From assembly GCA_963921825.1 (NCBI GenBank), contig OY997593.1, positions 64,774,039 through 64,838,038 on the forward strand: 64,000 nucleotides of DNA, in the 5' to 3' direction. The stretch comes from Erodium maritimum (Eukaryota > Streptophyta > Magnoliopsida > Geraniales > Geraniaceae). Below the pieces are notes generated by a model. The model saw nothing but the letters and a program-made list of their open reading frames with translations, searched no databases and was not told the origin of the DNA. Numbering within the stretch: the first letter of the stretch is position 1; every line of letters starts with the position of its first letter. Both the position numbers and the translations under genes were made by a program. Below, piece after piece: positions 23,325 to 34,370 of this stretch.

Positions 23325-25830
23325 TGTAAGAACTGCCCCCGGACAACACCGATCGAACCGGTGAAATTTGGGAAGAGTTGACTTTCCGCCGGAAAAGTCA
23401 ACCGATGACTCCGGGAGTCATTCGGAACCTTTTCCGGACCCCAAAAGCTTAGCCGTCGTTACGGTTAGCGTAGTTGGGTCATTTCCTTTCAAATGACTAT
23501 TTTTTGCGAAAAAGTCAAATCCGGGTCAAATTAGAGGCTTTATCGGATTAAATTAAATGGGCTGAAATAATTATGGGTAGAGGTGGACCCCACATGGACA
23601 CATGTACATGTGTCTTGGAGGAGAAGAAAAGGGTGGAAGAAGACTCATTTGACCTCACCTTTTGGGCTTAAGGGGGGAAAGGACAAAATGGACAAAAGAG
23701 ACATTTCTACTTTAGGTTAAAGGACACATGTGAGCAACAATTCAGCACTTACATTGCCTTGGCCGAAATTTTAGAGAGAGAAACAAAGGTTTAGCCTCCA
23801 TTTTTGAAGAAGAAGAAAAATGAGGTCTTTTGTTTAATTTCTACCTCAAACTTCTTCAAATCTTCTCAAAAGCTTCATATTTCTCATCATTTTTTTTCAT
23901 TTCCCAAGGTAAGCTTCCAATAAATCCCTCTTTTGTTGATTTCCTGGTTGTGGGTTTTGTAGAAAATGCATGAACTAGGCTTGGGTTCTATGGATTTAAG
24001 CTCTTCCTTGACTAAATGGATGATTTATGGTGAAAAAGTGGAAACTTGTAATAAAAAAGGATTGAGTTTGTTAATTTGATGAAACCCAACCTTAGGTCTT
24101 GGAATTTAAGAGTTGTTGAGGCTAATTTTGAGGTTTTGGAGCTTAACAATGGAGTTTGGAGAATATAGAGCTTGTTAGGAACCTTTTGGGAGAAAGGAGA
24201 TATTTTTCCGGCGACCGGAGGTCCGCCAGAGCTCCGGCCGGTCACTGGAGTTCCGGTCACCGGGTGGTATGACCAGCCATGGCCGGAGGGAGGGCACGGA
24301 ACCGTGACCTGCCACACGGTGGCGGTCCGGTCCGGCAACTCACGGTCCACGTGTGACCGTGGGGCCCACTTGGCCGGAGTGCGGGTGTGTCGTGTTCGGG
24401 TGGTCTTGGGTGACCCCCGGATCGATAATTCACATCCGGAACGAATTACGGAAGTGATTCGTGGAATTTCGGAAAACGTAGTTAGAAATTTTAATTGCGG
24501 AATTAGAACGCTTGAACATCGGAAATTGATTCCGCCAAGTACGTTGAAACACGTGAACTTATTTAGGAATGATAGAAACGAAAATGGAAATTTTCGGAGC
24601 TCGAGGGACGTTTTCCCGAACCCGGACAGATTCGTCAAGCGGGGCGATATGGGCCATTCCGGGCCCATTTTGACAAGTTGAGTAATTAAGGGTTAGTTTG
24701 GGTATTTTCTCTTTAAATCACCCTTGAAATATTATTAAATCTCGTATTACTTTGTGATCTTAGACGTTGTTCCCGAGCACGGCGGAGGAGGCTACTAGGC
24801 GACTCGTGGTTGTTTGTGTTGGATAGCGGTTGAGGTAGGGAAAAGTAGTGAATACTGGTTTAAATGCGGAAAGTTACTAGAATTGCATGTAGGTTATAAA
24901 TTCTCGTTATAATATAGAATCACATGTGGGTCCCTGGTTGGGCTCGTAGGTTTGGGAATTGTCGTGTTGTAGAATCGCATGTGGGTCCCTGGTTGGGCCC
25001 GTAGGATTGTGTGATGATTGCTCTTGGTTGTGATTAGTAGATTTGGTATGATTAATCTGTGGTATGTTCCGGTTTAAATTAATGATCATGATATGCTATG
25101 CGAATGTGGTGAATATTGGTTTGAACTATTGCTTGTGATGTGTTTGAGACCCTGTATGTGTGTACCCCGTTGGGATGTCTAGGCCGAGGCTAGGTGTTTC
25201 GGTATGATACCTATACCGAAGGAGGATTCCGGTATAGGATATCTTGACCGAGGCTATGTGTTCTGATATACGTATACCAATATTGTGTGTTCCGGTATGA
25301 TACCTGTACCGAAGGAGGATTCCGGTATAGGATATCTAGACCAATGTTGTGTGTTCCGGTGTGTATTGGTAATGATTTATTGTGTGTATTTACTCGATGA
25401 AGCTTTGAGATATGGTTTGGGTGTGAACTTTAAGAAATTATTAATTGTTGAGCAGGGTTGATTTCACACGCTAAGTGTGGTGATTTGGTAAGTGGTGTGA
25501 TCAAATGAGGTATGGTTAAGTGAGGTTGGTTATGATCGTGGTTGTGTTTACCGTTCGATTCGTCAGTTACTATGCTTTACTAGTATGCCATATTTGGACG
25601 GGTATCTGTAGGAGCTTAGTTAGAGTCCTAGTTGGATGGTCTAGAGACGTACTTCCTATTTCCGTTATATTAAACTTCTTTTATTTGGATTTGAGCATTT
25701 GACTCTTGTTATCAGGATTACCGGCTCTAAACGACTTATTGGAGGTTTATTTCGTTTTAATTTTGCTTTCTTTATTACTATTTTCAATTCACGTCTCGAG
25801 TCCGGTCAAAACCAGATTTGGGGCGTGACA
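23325..25830 (+). mobile_element. Solo LTR, Tekay/Del-type, perfect 5-bp target duplication
   Basis: 2,506 bp, TGTAAGAACTGCCCC ... GATTTGGGGCGTGACA, flanked by CCTCG at 23320-23324 and 25831-25835. No internal region. It carries the inverted TTGAC pair at 23378-23401, a divergent GC-rich slot (about 24200-24400) and a tandem repeat at 25150-25370. It lies within the ORF1-type non-LTR element, so it is younger than that element. Confidence 0.92.
25150..25370. repeat. Tandem repeat, about 100 bp, in solo LTR
   Basis: GTTCCGGTATGATACCTGTA CCGAAGGAGGATTCCGGTATAGGATATCT-GACC occurs twice with a partial third copy. Equivalent CCTAGATATC-containing repeats lie at 16960-17160 in the opposite-strand LTR. 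Confidence 0.75.
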
Positions 25831-25839
25831 CCTCGGTAC

Positions 25840-26710
25840 TTTTTTTTGGATAAGCGCATAAAATTTTATTCAAGGGAAATCTCCAAGGCAGAGAAAGCCA
25901 AAACCAAACAAACCACGATTACAAAATCTCCGCAAAGCAGCAACGGGGAACAACCCCGACATAAAGGGCCAACATCAAGACAACCAACTAATCTTCCTCA
26001 TACCACTCGCTATCTAAGGTCGGAACGCTGGAAGCCTTCTGATTGAGGGCCCGAGTCTTGGACCTGGTATTATGAGTACGATGTACCAAATTGGATTTAG
26101 GTCGTCCCTTATGGACCTTAGCCGCGATGGCTTCCTCCACCCACCCATCGAAAGATTGCAAACGGTCTATCACACCTTGAGGATGACATCCTTCCATGGA
26201 CTGTTCTGATCCCCAGATGAAACACCTTACTCTATACCCATACAACATGTACCGGTTTCTGGGCCTAATGGATCTGACCCAACAGAAGAAATCACTAATG
26301 GTCCTACTGAAGAGTTCTGGGCTTGCGTTGCTTGACCCAAAAGCAACCCATCACCAACTTGATTTTTACTCTGATCCATACCCGAAGCTTCTGCACAATC
26401 CTTGCAAGGAAACTCATCAAGATCACAAACTGAATCTTTTGCACAATCCGCGCAAGGAGGAACGGAAATCAGGGATTAACGTCCTCACCGAGATCACGGG
26501 CCGAATCACAATTGAGATTTGAAAATTGATTCAAAACCTCAATCGTTCCCGAAGAAATCGCGTGTCGTTGATTGACGCTGGAGGACTTCAACGTCGACAT
26601 AATAGATACGAACTCATATCTCGAAACCGGAGCCTTGTACCGCAACCTCTCCCCTCCTCGGACGTGGTGTCCCCCATTAAATCGAGAAGAAGAAGGAAGC
26701 CACACCATAT
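25840..26710 (-). mobile_element. Minus-strand LINE ORF1 tail fragment
   Basis: Begins with a T-run (25843-25850) that is the complement of a poly(A) tail, followed on the minus strand by an ORF end: VIDRLQSFDGWVEEAIAAKV, then HKGRPKSNLVHRTHNTRSKT, stop at 25988. Further frames (EVLNQFSNLNCDSARDLGED) continue to about 26700. The GRPK...TRSKTR signature resembles the tail fragment at 31472-31760 (KKRGRPKK...TRSRT). It is probably a separate insertion into the ORF1-type element, in opposite orientation. No target duplication was found. Confidence 0.5.
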
Positions 26711-28697
26711 GTCCTCAGTTTCGGTGCATCTCTCTCTCTCTCTTACCCACGACTATGCCACAGCCACCAGCCACGACGATTGTGGCCTTCTCATATGGTT
26801 GCTCTGCCCCCCTAAATAAGCCAAGGCGAGGTCATCCACACAAAACCCTAGCCTTTGCTTCCTCCTCAAGTCAACCTAGGGTTTCGAATCCTCAACCTCC
26901 ACCGGCTACAAGTGATGTCTTGGCTAGTGTTCCGCCTCTGATGGTCGCCCCTGTCATCCCTCATCTGGCGTAGCCCGCCTCAGAAGGGATTGCATTGCCT
27001 ATAGAATATCTGGACCTTGTTCCTTCGCCTCCACGCTACCGAGACCCTCTTCGAGGGAAGGCCCCGGCAACAAAACCGGGGAGGCCAGACTTGGAGGATC
27101 TCTGTGAAGGGGTCCATATTCCAACATGGACCGCATCCCCGTTATTCCTGCACTACTCAGTCCACCACAAGACTGATCCGCCGTCGTCGGGTCTTCAAAA
27201 CCAAGGAGTTCAGGTCTACCTTGGAGTCACCATCTCTTTCGACCCTCACAAGCCTCCAAGATGGACTCTCGGCATGCTCGTTGGAGGAAGATGAGGAGGC
27301 CGAGGTCTTAGTGTCGTATACTCTGGTGAGCCCCTCTTTGCTGGCTCGCCAACAATTTTTCGTATTGGGCAAATTATGGGCATCCAAGCCCCCTCGGAAG
27401 GAGGTCCTCCTCCGATTTATTACCAAGGCTTGGGGAAAATCGGCTGAGGGCTTGTGATCAAGGATATTGTCCCTGGTGTCTTCGCTTTCTACTTCGAGAC
27501 GGAGGAGGCCCCTGTATGGGTTCGAGGGAACGAGCCTTGGTGCTTCGACGGGAGACCGCTCTTGCTTGGGACCTGGACCCGATGGCTCGGGAACCCCCCG
27601 CCCTGAACCGCCTCCAACTGTGGCTACACACCCATGGGCTCCCTCCCTTGGTACAAACCAGAACAACGGGAGAGACTATCAGCTTGGTGCTGGGGTTATG
27701 TGTTGATGTCCCTTGTGACAACCGGGTATCTGTTGGGGATGGACGGTGCGGGTCCGATTTTGGCACCTCGTGGATCGCCCTTTACACCAGCAGCTTGACT
27801 CCGCTTTCGAGAATTTCCTGACCTGGTTTGTGTTTCACTCACGTATACAAAGTTGCCTGCTTTTTGTTATAATTGTGGGTTGATTGGCCATGGCACTACT
27901 GAGTGTTATCGGGAGGTGGTGGGTGTCCCACAATATGACTCATACATACCGGAGTACCAAAGAGACCGGCAGACTAAGGTGTATACAACATATTGGGACC
28001 ATCGGGGGTCTCGTGCACCAATGTCCCCGCTTACTACACCTAAGGGTCCCTTGCCTCGCGGAAGGGGACCAATTGTATTCTCGACTACTACACCTAACAG
28101 TGCGAGTTCTCGGGGCGCCACCTAGAACCGCTCGATGTACCCGGGTTGGAAAAATCTAGTGGCCGGCCAGCTCTCTGGTAGTTGGAAACATAACACCTCG
28201 GCCCTGCTTGGGCATAGAGATAGGACTGGACTAAGAGCTGGATCTGTGGTTGGAGCCGGAGTAGGGGCTGGGGGAGTGAAGCGGGGTTCCACTGTAGAAC
28301 CCCGAGAGGATCAGGAGAGGGCGAGGAAACAGCCCCGTCAGGAGGAATGAAAGGAATCCAGTGCTCTATAGACTGGCCTTGGGAGGGGTCCCTGGACAGA
28401 GCTCTGCCTCTTTTTGAAGTGGATGATAGTAGGTTCGGTCGCACTCTACATAATATGCAGTGTTTAGGCAAAACCTTGAACAACCATAGCCAGCTTCGCC
28501 TTAGTTTAGTTTTAAGTTGCTTTTATTGCGCCTCATCCAATACCGTCAACGACGGTTATATCATGAAAGGAATACTGAACACATATGTTTGTTGTCTGTT
28601 CTTTATAGTCAGAGATCTACCCTTGATACACTTGGATGTATTTAAAAGACTAAATATACAAATCTGGACCTTGTAGTAAAAAAATGCCCATATTATT

Positions 28698-28951
28698 TGT
28701 AACAGGATGGACCGCTAGAGAGTAGAAAAAAAGTAGGTTTGGCTTTGTGCTTATATATAGCATGAAAGCAAAATAACTATCTCTTAGAGTTTGTATCGGT
28801 TATATACACAAATACAATGGCAATTGGATAACTTATAAGATAAACATATCTATACACGAGTTGTAGTTACATAACGATTATAAGAGATATACTCTTAACA
28901 TTTTACTCCCCCGTAATTCAATTTGCTAGTGATCGAATACGACAATCAAAC
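28698..28951 (+). promoter_or_regulatory. Upstream region of MATH C
   Basis: From about 28765 it matches the region before MATH B; from 28715-28785 it also matches 9338-9397, the sequence on the far side of the family I insertion, and so preserves that insertion's empty site. Confidence 0.55.
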
Positions 28952-30889
28952 ATGGACTGCAAGCAAGTGAAAAAGGAAAATGCTTCTCACGTTAAAGGTA
29001 GCAATCATAGTCATCTTAGTGTATCTTGTTGGGTTCCGTTGAACTACGTGTCTTACGTTGAAAGTGTATGGACAAAATTGATTAATATATTGCTATCTCC
29101 ACTCATGACTGAGTTTTAGCAAACCAATTGTTCGTTAATGTAGTTGACAGCAATTTCAAGCTCCATTAGAACCCAAGGACCCGGGAACTACTTGTTCAAG
29201 ATTGAATCCTTCTCTACTTTTCTAGAGGCTCTCACGAACACCGAGTGTGACAAGTGTGATTCATGTCATTTTCAAGCCGGAGGCTATAAATGGTAATACC
29301 ATACAATTTTATGGCTAGTGATTTTATTTCGATGATTTTTTTATTTTTTTTCTTTTCTAAACTTTGATGTAATAATAGGAAGCTGTCGGTGTATCCTAAT
29401 GGGGACAGTAAAAGAGGTGGTGATGGCTACATCTCTCTGTACCTGTCATTGGCAGATCCCAAGTCTCTCCCTCGTGACGAGGAGATTCATTTATTCTTCA
29501 AGTTTTTCGTGTTTGATTATCTTCTCGATGCCTACTTAGTCTTAGAAGGTAACTATTCAGAGTGTTAATAATGCATATCCTTTAGTGATCACAAAATTGG
29601 CTTTTGTTTTATGAAAAGATGAAGGATTAAATGGGAGACTTGAATGACTAAACAGATGGGAAAGACAGGAGGTTTCATGGGATGAATACAGAGTGGGGTT
29701 TTGCAAAATTGCTTCCCCTTGAAATATTCAATGACCCTTCTCGAGGATACCTCGTGGATGATCGTTGCGCGTTTGGAGTGGAGATGTTCTTCCATAAGAG
29801 TGAAGGCAAAAGGGGTTCATCTCTCTTCGTCAAAGATGATGTTGAGACTGATGAAAGTAGTTTCACTTGGAAGATCGATAAGTTTTCAACATTGCCAAAA
29901 GTGTACCAATCTGTTGTGTTCAACGTTGGTGGCCACGAATGGTACATTTCTAAATCTGATATGTTATCACCTTTTTGGATAATGCTTGGGTGAGAAAGAC
30001 CCCAAAATTCCCAACAATTATACCAAAAATAATTTCAGAAACACTCTGCCCATAAATGAGTAACCAACTGATTGAAGAACATTATTTATCTAAGGAAAAA
30101 CGTTTTTTCCTAACCCTCTTCAACCTTCAGTTATCACGTTCTAACTTATACAACCTTCAGTTATCACTTCCTAGCTCAAACATTTTCTTTTTTACAATTC
30201 TTAACCCCAAGGTGGTACTTTACTATAAAAAGTAGCTGTTTTTTCGCAGTTATGAATTGTAAAATAATACCACATTTGGGTTAGAAATTGTAAAAAAGAA
30301 ATTTTTTGAGCTAGGAAGTGATATCTGAAGGTTGTATAAGTTAGGATGTGATAAACAAAGGTTCAAAAAGATTGGGAATCAGTGTTACCCTTTATCTAAA
30401 CAAGTTCCTTCATGCATCAACTACTGGTTGTTATTACAGGATTCTACAGCTTTATCCGAAAGGAGATTCCAGTGCGAAGGGCAAATGTGTATCCCTCTAT
30501 CTGTTCCTAAATGATCACTCTTCTGTTTCTTGTGGAAGGAAAGTTTATGTTGAATGGCAACTCAGCATCTTGGATCAACTAAACGAGAAACACTTGAAGA
30601 AACAGGTTCAAGATACATTTGCTTTGTTTTCAACATATTTGTGATTTGACATAGAGTGTTGGAGCAAACAAGCTGATACATATTTGTTTTCTAGCTTATG
30701 AATTTGCTTTTTTTATATTTTTCAGCCGCTCAAGACTGGTTCCGTGATGGCCCTGATACAGGCCGGGGCTATCCTGAGTTCCTGCCACTACGTGATCTCA
30801 AGAATGAATCAAGAGGCTTCATGGTTAAAGACACTGTGGTTTTTGAAGTGAAATTTACGGCCATCTTTTCTGTGAACAGCATCCCCTGA
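28952..30889 (+). CDS. MATH-domain protein copy C (two MATH domains), best preserved
   Basis: Exons 28952-28997, 29151-29292, 29379-29548, 29656-29941, 30440-30605, 30726-30889; all introns GT-AG. The predicted product is about 324 residues with MATH 1 at about 20-166 (NYLFKIESFSTFLEAL ... FGVEMFFHK) and MATH 2 at about 186-320 (SFTWKIDKFSTLPKVYQS ... VKFTAIFSVNSIP). MATH domains fold as TRAF-like beta sandwiches that bind peptides; the substrate here is unknown. The first four exons and most of exon 5 are open. Odd: exon 5 is 166 nt against 167 in copy B; the base missing is near its 3' end (CACTTGAAGAAACAG), so joining to exon 6 shifts the frame for the last 55 residues. It may be a recent pseudogene, an alternative C-terminus or a sequence error. 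Confidence 0.72.
30085..30399. mobile_element. MULE-type MITE in intron 4 of MATH C
   Basis: Foldback element 30094-30390 (297 bp) with arms GGAAAAACGTTTTTTCCTAA and, on the complement, GGGTAACACTGATTCCCAAT. A perfect 9-bp duplication TTTATCTAA lies at 30085-30093 and 30391-30399. The empty site survives in copy A (TATTTATCTAAACAAGTTCC at about 4610-4629). Non-coding. Confidence 0.9.
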
Positions 30890-31228
30890 TTATCATTTAT
30901 GCCTTTTTCACATCTCTTTCTTAGTTTTCAATCTTGAACGGGTTAATTCGTGTTTTCTCAACGCTTTTGTTCTTCCACAACTAATACTATCAGTAGACCT
31001 TTGTTTTACATTTATTCAACTTAATTGAGAATCTCCTGCTACGTAAAGTGTTTCAACTCTAGTATTAGTATAGGTTATGCACCATTTTGTACTTAATTGA
31101 GAATCTCTTGCACCGGTTCCTCTTCACTGGAAGTCTTTTTCTGACCAGCTGGTGGAGATCTCAACATGATATTGGTTATTATGGAACATTCCTAAATGTT
31201 CTATCTACTCTTTTACAATTCTTCCCCT
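30890..31228. other. 3' flank of MATH C
   Basis: The first 120 bp resemble the flank after MATH A (TTTTCTCAACGCTTTTG, CACAACTAATAC). No other feature was recognised. Confidence 0.4.
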
Positions 31229-31985
31229 CATGTTTTTCTTTTTATAAGCAAAAAGTTTATTAAACCATTGTGTTCCTAAGATAGGAAAACAAGGTAGGAG
31301 ATCAACCTTAGAAAGAGATCATCCCAAGTCCATAACAAGCTCAAAGGAGCAAACGAGACACACGTGCCTGAAACTCAGGAAACAAAAACAAGTAGGAGAG
31401 CAAACAACAACTTCTTGCCTATTTCCTACCCGGGTCCAAGCACAGAAACCGATTAGAAACCGGAACAGGGATTAAAGCTTTTTTCGTCGGGTCGGAGTAA
31501 TCCTCATCCTTACTACTCTCGACATTGTCCAAATTGAACTGGTCGAGCACCAAAGAACCAAGATCAACTGTCTTTTTCCCAACTTTAGTGTTATATCTCC
31601 AATCACCCGAGCTATTTTTTTAGCAATATCAACCGTAAAGCTTCCCAACTTACCCCCTTTGTCAGTCGAAGTCCTGGATCTTGTCTTATAAACAACAACT
31701 GGAGCAACAACTTTTTTTGACTGACTCTTCTTCGGACGACCACGTTTCTTTGGTTCACCCTCAGGACTCGGAGGTTTAAACAAAGCGTTCTTCCAAGGAC
31801 TGCCTAAGCTAGAGTTGGAATAAAATAAAAGAACCAGTAATTGAAAGTGACTCATCTCCTCCTTGCACGCCGACCATCTTACGATTCTCGTCATCTTTTA
31901 GCCGTCGCCCTCTCTTCGACGCTGTTGTTTCAGCCGTTTGGTCGTCTGATTGTTGTTGGTTGTTCTACCGACCTCATCTTCGTTC
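31229..31985 (-). mobile_element. Minus-strand LINE 3' tail with AT-hook-like motif
   Basis: A T-rich start (31232-31245), then on the minus strand an ORF ending at 31472 with PSPEGEPKKRGRPKKSQSKK and VYKTRSRTSTDKGGKLGSF. KRGRPKK is an AT-hook-type core, and the GRPK...TRSRT pattern recurs at 25988-26150. Most likely the C-terminal end of a LINE ORF1 plus 3' UTR, 5'-truncated. No target duplication was found and no zinc knuckle remains. A host AT-hook gene fragment is the alternative. Confidence 0.45.
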
Positions 31986-32542
31986 TCCAAGTAAACTTTC
32001 TCTTGTAACAGATTTACCTCTAAATAATACAACACGTTTATTTTGGGGGAATTAGAAAAATATGTTTAAGATATAGTGAGTGGTGTTAGTTTTAGGATCA
32101 TAATGTATCATCCATCCCCCATTTACTCGTTTATATGGATTAATTTTTGCGATTAGTGATCGTTTCGGGTAAATAACGAAATTTGGGTTCTGCATAAGGT
32201 CAAGATAGGGATCTCCGACCCAGTCGATCGGCAACATAGGGCACAATTGTCACATTATCAGACGATCGACATATATGAGGTATAGATCGAGAATTACATC
32301 ATGGGATGCAGTTAGTCGAAGTTGGCTCGATCGTTTACTTCGTTTAGACGATCGAGAACACCACTAGCCATATGCATACACCATACACTCGACCGTCTAC
32401 TAATTGCAAGCGATCGAGACTCACAGTGGTCTTCAATAATGGAAATACACTCGATCGTCTAATATTGTAACATGGTCGAGACTGTAAAAGAGGGAAAATG
32501 TGGGCGATCCTCCAATATTTTGGGTGGGTTCAGCTTAATTTT
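31986..32542. repeat. Intergenic region with a cluster of CGATCGA/TCGATCG motifs
   Basis: Between about 32220 and 32480 there are eight or nine copies of GATCGAGA or its complement TCGATCGTC (CAGTCGATCGG, GACGATCGACA, GCTCGATCGTT, GACGATCGAGA, ACTCGATCGTCTA, GCGATCGAGACT and others), alternating in orientation at 25-60 bp. No coding sequence. The identity of the element is unknown. Confidence 0.6.
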
Positions 32543-33151
32543 TGTCACGTCCCAATTTCAGTAAAACCGAACTCGGGACGCGAACGTTTAAAAAATAATA
32601 AAACAAATGAAACCTGTTCTGAATAAACACTTTAAAATCACCATTTAGTTAATCAAAATAATATTTACAACTTAAAACACGTCCCAACAAGTGGACAAAA
32701 GTATGGTATCCGTCGCTAGACTCAAAAGATAAAACCCGGACTCCCGCTTCTAGCTCTTCAAGCTTCAGAAGCTCACCTAGTCCATCCTGCGAACGGTACC
32801 TGTAGGAAAAGCAGCTAGGGGTGAGCGTTCGCTCACCACCACGGATAACAGACTGACTACGGCATAATTAGCAGACAATGCCGGTAACACCAACAACAAC
32901 TCAACACCGGGGAACACCATCCCCAACCCAAATACTCCGACTGAACATACACCCACCGTTACCTTCCTTGACCAACTCAACACTCTGACACGTAAAGTAC
33001 ACCCGACAAAACGATCACGACCTCTTCCAAGGACTCAAAGAAATCTACGCAGCACCAAACAAGATCACAAAGGATCGCACACCAAACAAGATCACAAAGG
33101 ATCGCAAACCAGCTGCCCACTGCTCAGTGCCAAGAACGCTCGCACCCTCCC

Positions 33152-33325
33152 GAGACTCTAACTCGGTCAGGCCAGCCCAAGAATGCTTGCAACTTACCGA
33201 GACTCTAACTCGTAAGCCAGCCGAAGAATGCTTGCAACTAACCGAGACTCTAACTCGTAAGCCATCCAAAGAATGCTTGCAACTTACCGAGACTCTAACT
33301 CGTAAGCCAGCCAAAGAATGCTCAT
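33152..33325. repeat. 45-bp minisatellite, about four copies
   Basis: Unit CCGAGACTCTAACTCGTAAG CC-GCC-AAGAATGCTTGCAACTTA, three full copies and a diverged first copy, within the solo LTR. The open frames across it have no independent support. Confidence 0.9.
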
Positions 33326-33504
33326 AAACCCAAACCACACACGCGCGGCCAGGACCCCTTTATTGACGGGCGGGCCCCCTACCCCGTCTGAACATGCAGA
33401 CGCGTGTGCTCGTGGACCCCCGTTTCATGAAGCGGGCACCCAACCTCAAGTAACCACAATCACAATCACAATCACAAGCAAGCTCAACAACCAGTAACAA
33501 CGCA

Positions 33505-34160
33505 GGTTCAACACTCACAGGCACTCATGGCCACCCAAGACACCAACAGAAAAAAACGGACTCAACAGCCCCACAGGCACTCACGGCCTCCCAAGATACA
33601 CCAACAGTAAAACACGGACTCAACAGCCCCACAGGCACTCACGGCCTCCCAAGGTACACCAACAGTAACTCACGGGCTCAACAACCCCACGGGCACTCAC
33701 GGCCACTCAAACCACCAACAGTAAAGACACGGGTTCAACAACCCCACGGGCACTCATGGCCATCCAAAACACCAAAGGTAAAGACACGGGTTCAACAACC
33801 CCACAGGCACTCACGGCCACTCAATCTACCAACAGTAAAACACGGGTTCAACAACCCCACGGGCACTCACGGCCACTCAAACCACCAACAGTAAAGACAC
33901 TGGTTCAACAACCCCACGGGCACTCACGGCCACTCAAACCACCAACAGTAAAGACACGGGTTCAACAACCCCACGGGCACTCATGGCCACTCAAACCACC
34001 AACAGTAAAGACACGGGTTCAACAACCCACGGGCACTCATGGCCACCCAAAACACTAAAGGTAAAGACACGGGTTCAACAACCCCACGGACACTCATGGC
34101 CACCCAAAACTCAACAATAAAACACGGGCCCTCAAGGCCACCAAAGACACAAAAAAATAC
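33505..34160. repeat. 57-bp minisatellite, about eleven copies
   Basis: Tandem units made of ACACGGGTTCAACAACCCCA, then CGGGCACTCACGGCCACTCA and ACCACCAACAGTAAAG, with homogenised central copies and diverged edges. It lies within the solo LTR on the gag-distal side. The 100-codon ORF across it only reflects the repeat. Confidence 0.92.
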
Positions 34161-34370
34161 ACAAACAACCTCCGGCATAACCAATGCCTCCAAAAGTCAT
34201 AATATCAACAGTTTCACAATCAACCTCCGGGCATGGTCATATGCCTCCAGTAATTCTAATAACGCTAAGTTCTCTGCTCCTACGACACTACTAAGTGTCA
34301 CATGCATTTCCAATATTCGCTACGTTCCCGTATCATGTCTTTCTAATATTCGATAAACCTACTTAAACCC

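Larger units (their letters stand above)
23103..28697 (+). mobile_element. Non-LTR retroelement with ORF1 (DUF4283 + zinc knuckle), split by a solo LTR
   Basis: The 16-bp AAATGCCCATATTATT stands at 23103-23118 and 28682-28697, bounding an insertion with an A-run at its right end. Removing the solo LTR and its duplication leaves about 3.05 kb. ORF1 reads FVLGKLWASKPPRKEVLLRF (27360), then, after a frame change near 27455, DIVPGVFAFYFETEEAPVWV and RGNEPWCFDGRPLLLGTWTR, as in DUF4283 proteins of plant LINEs. A CX2CX4HX4C knuckle (CYNCGLIGHGTTEC, 27863 onward) follows. No endonuclease or reverse transcriptase is present. It ends 270 bp upstream of the MATH C ATG. Confidence 0.83.

Noticed and set aside
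24012-24681. ORFs of 218 (minus) and 169 (plus) codons
   Set aside because: Both lie wholly inside the solo LTR at 23325-25830 in its GC-rich slot; no domain recognised.
33756-34058. 100-codon repetitive ORF, protein-repeat-like
   Set aside because: It is a translation of the 57-bp minisatellite inside an LTR; the unit length is a multiple of three, which keeps the frame open.
33152-34160. CRISPR-like regular repeats
   Set aside because: The units are directly adjacent tandem repeats without unique spacers, in plant LTR DNA with no cas genes.
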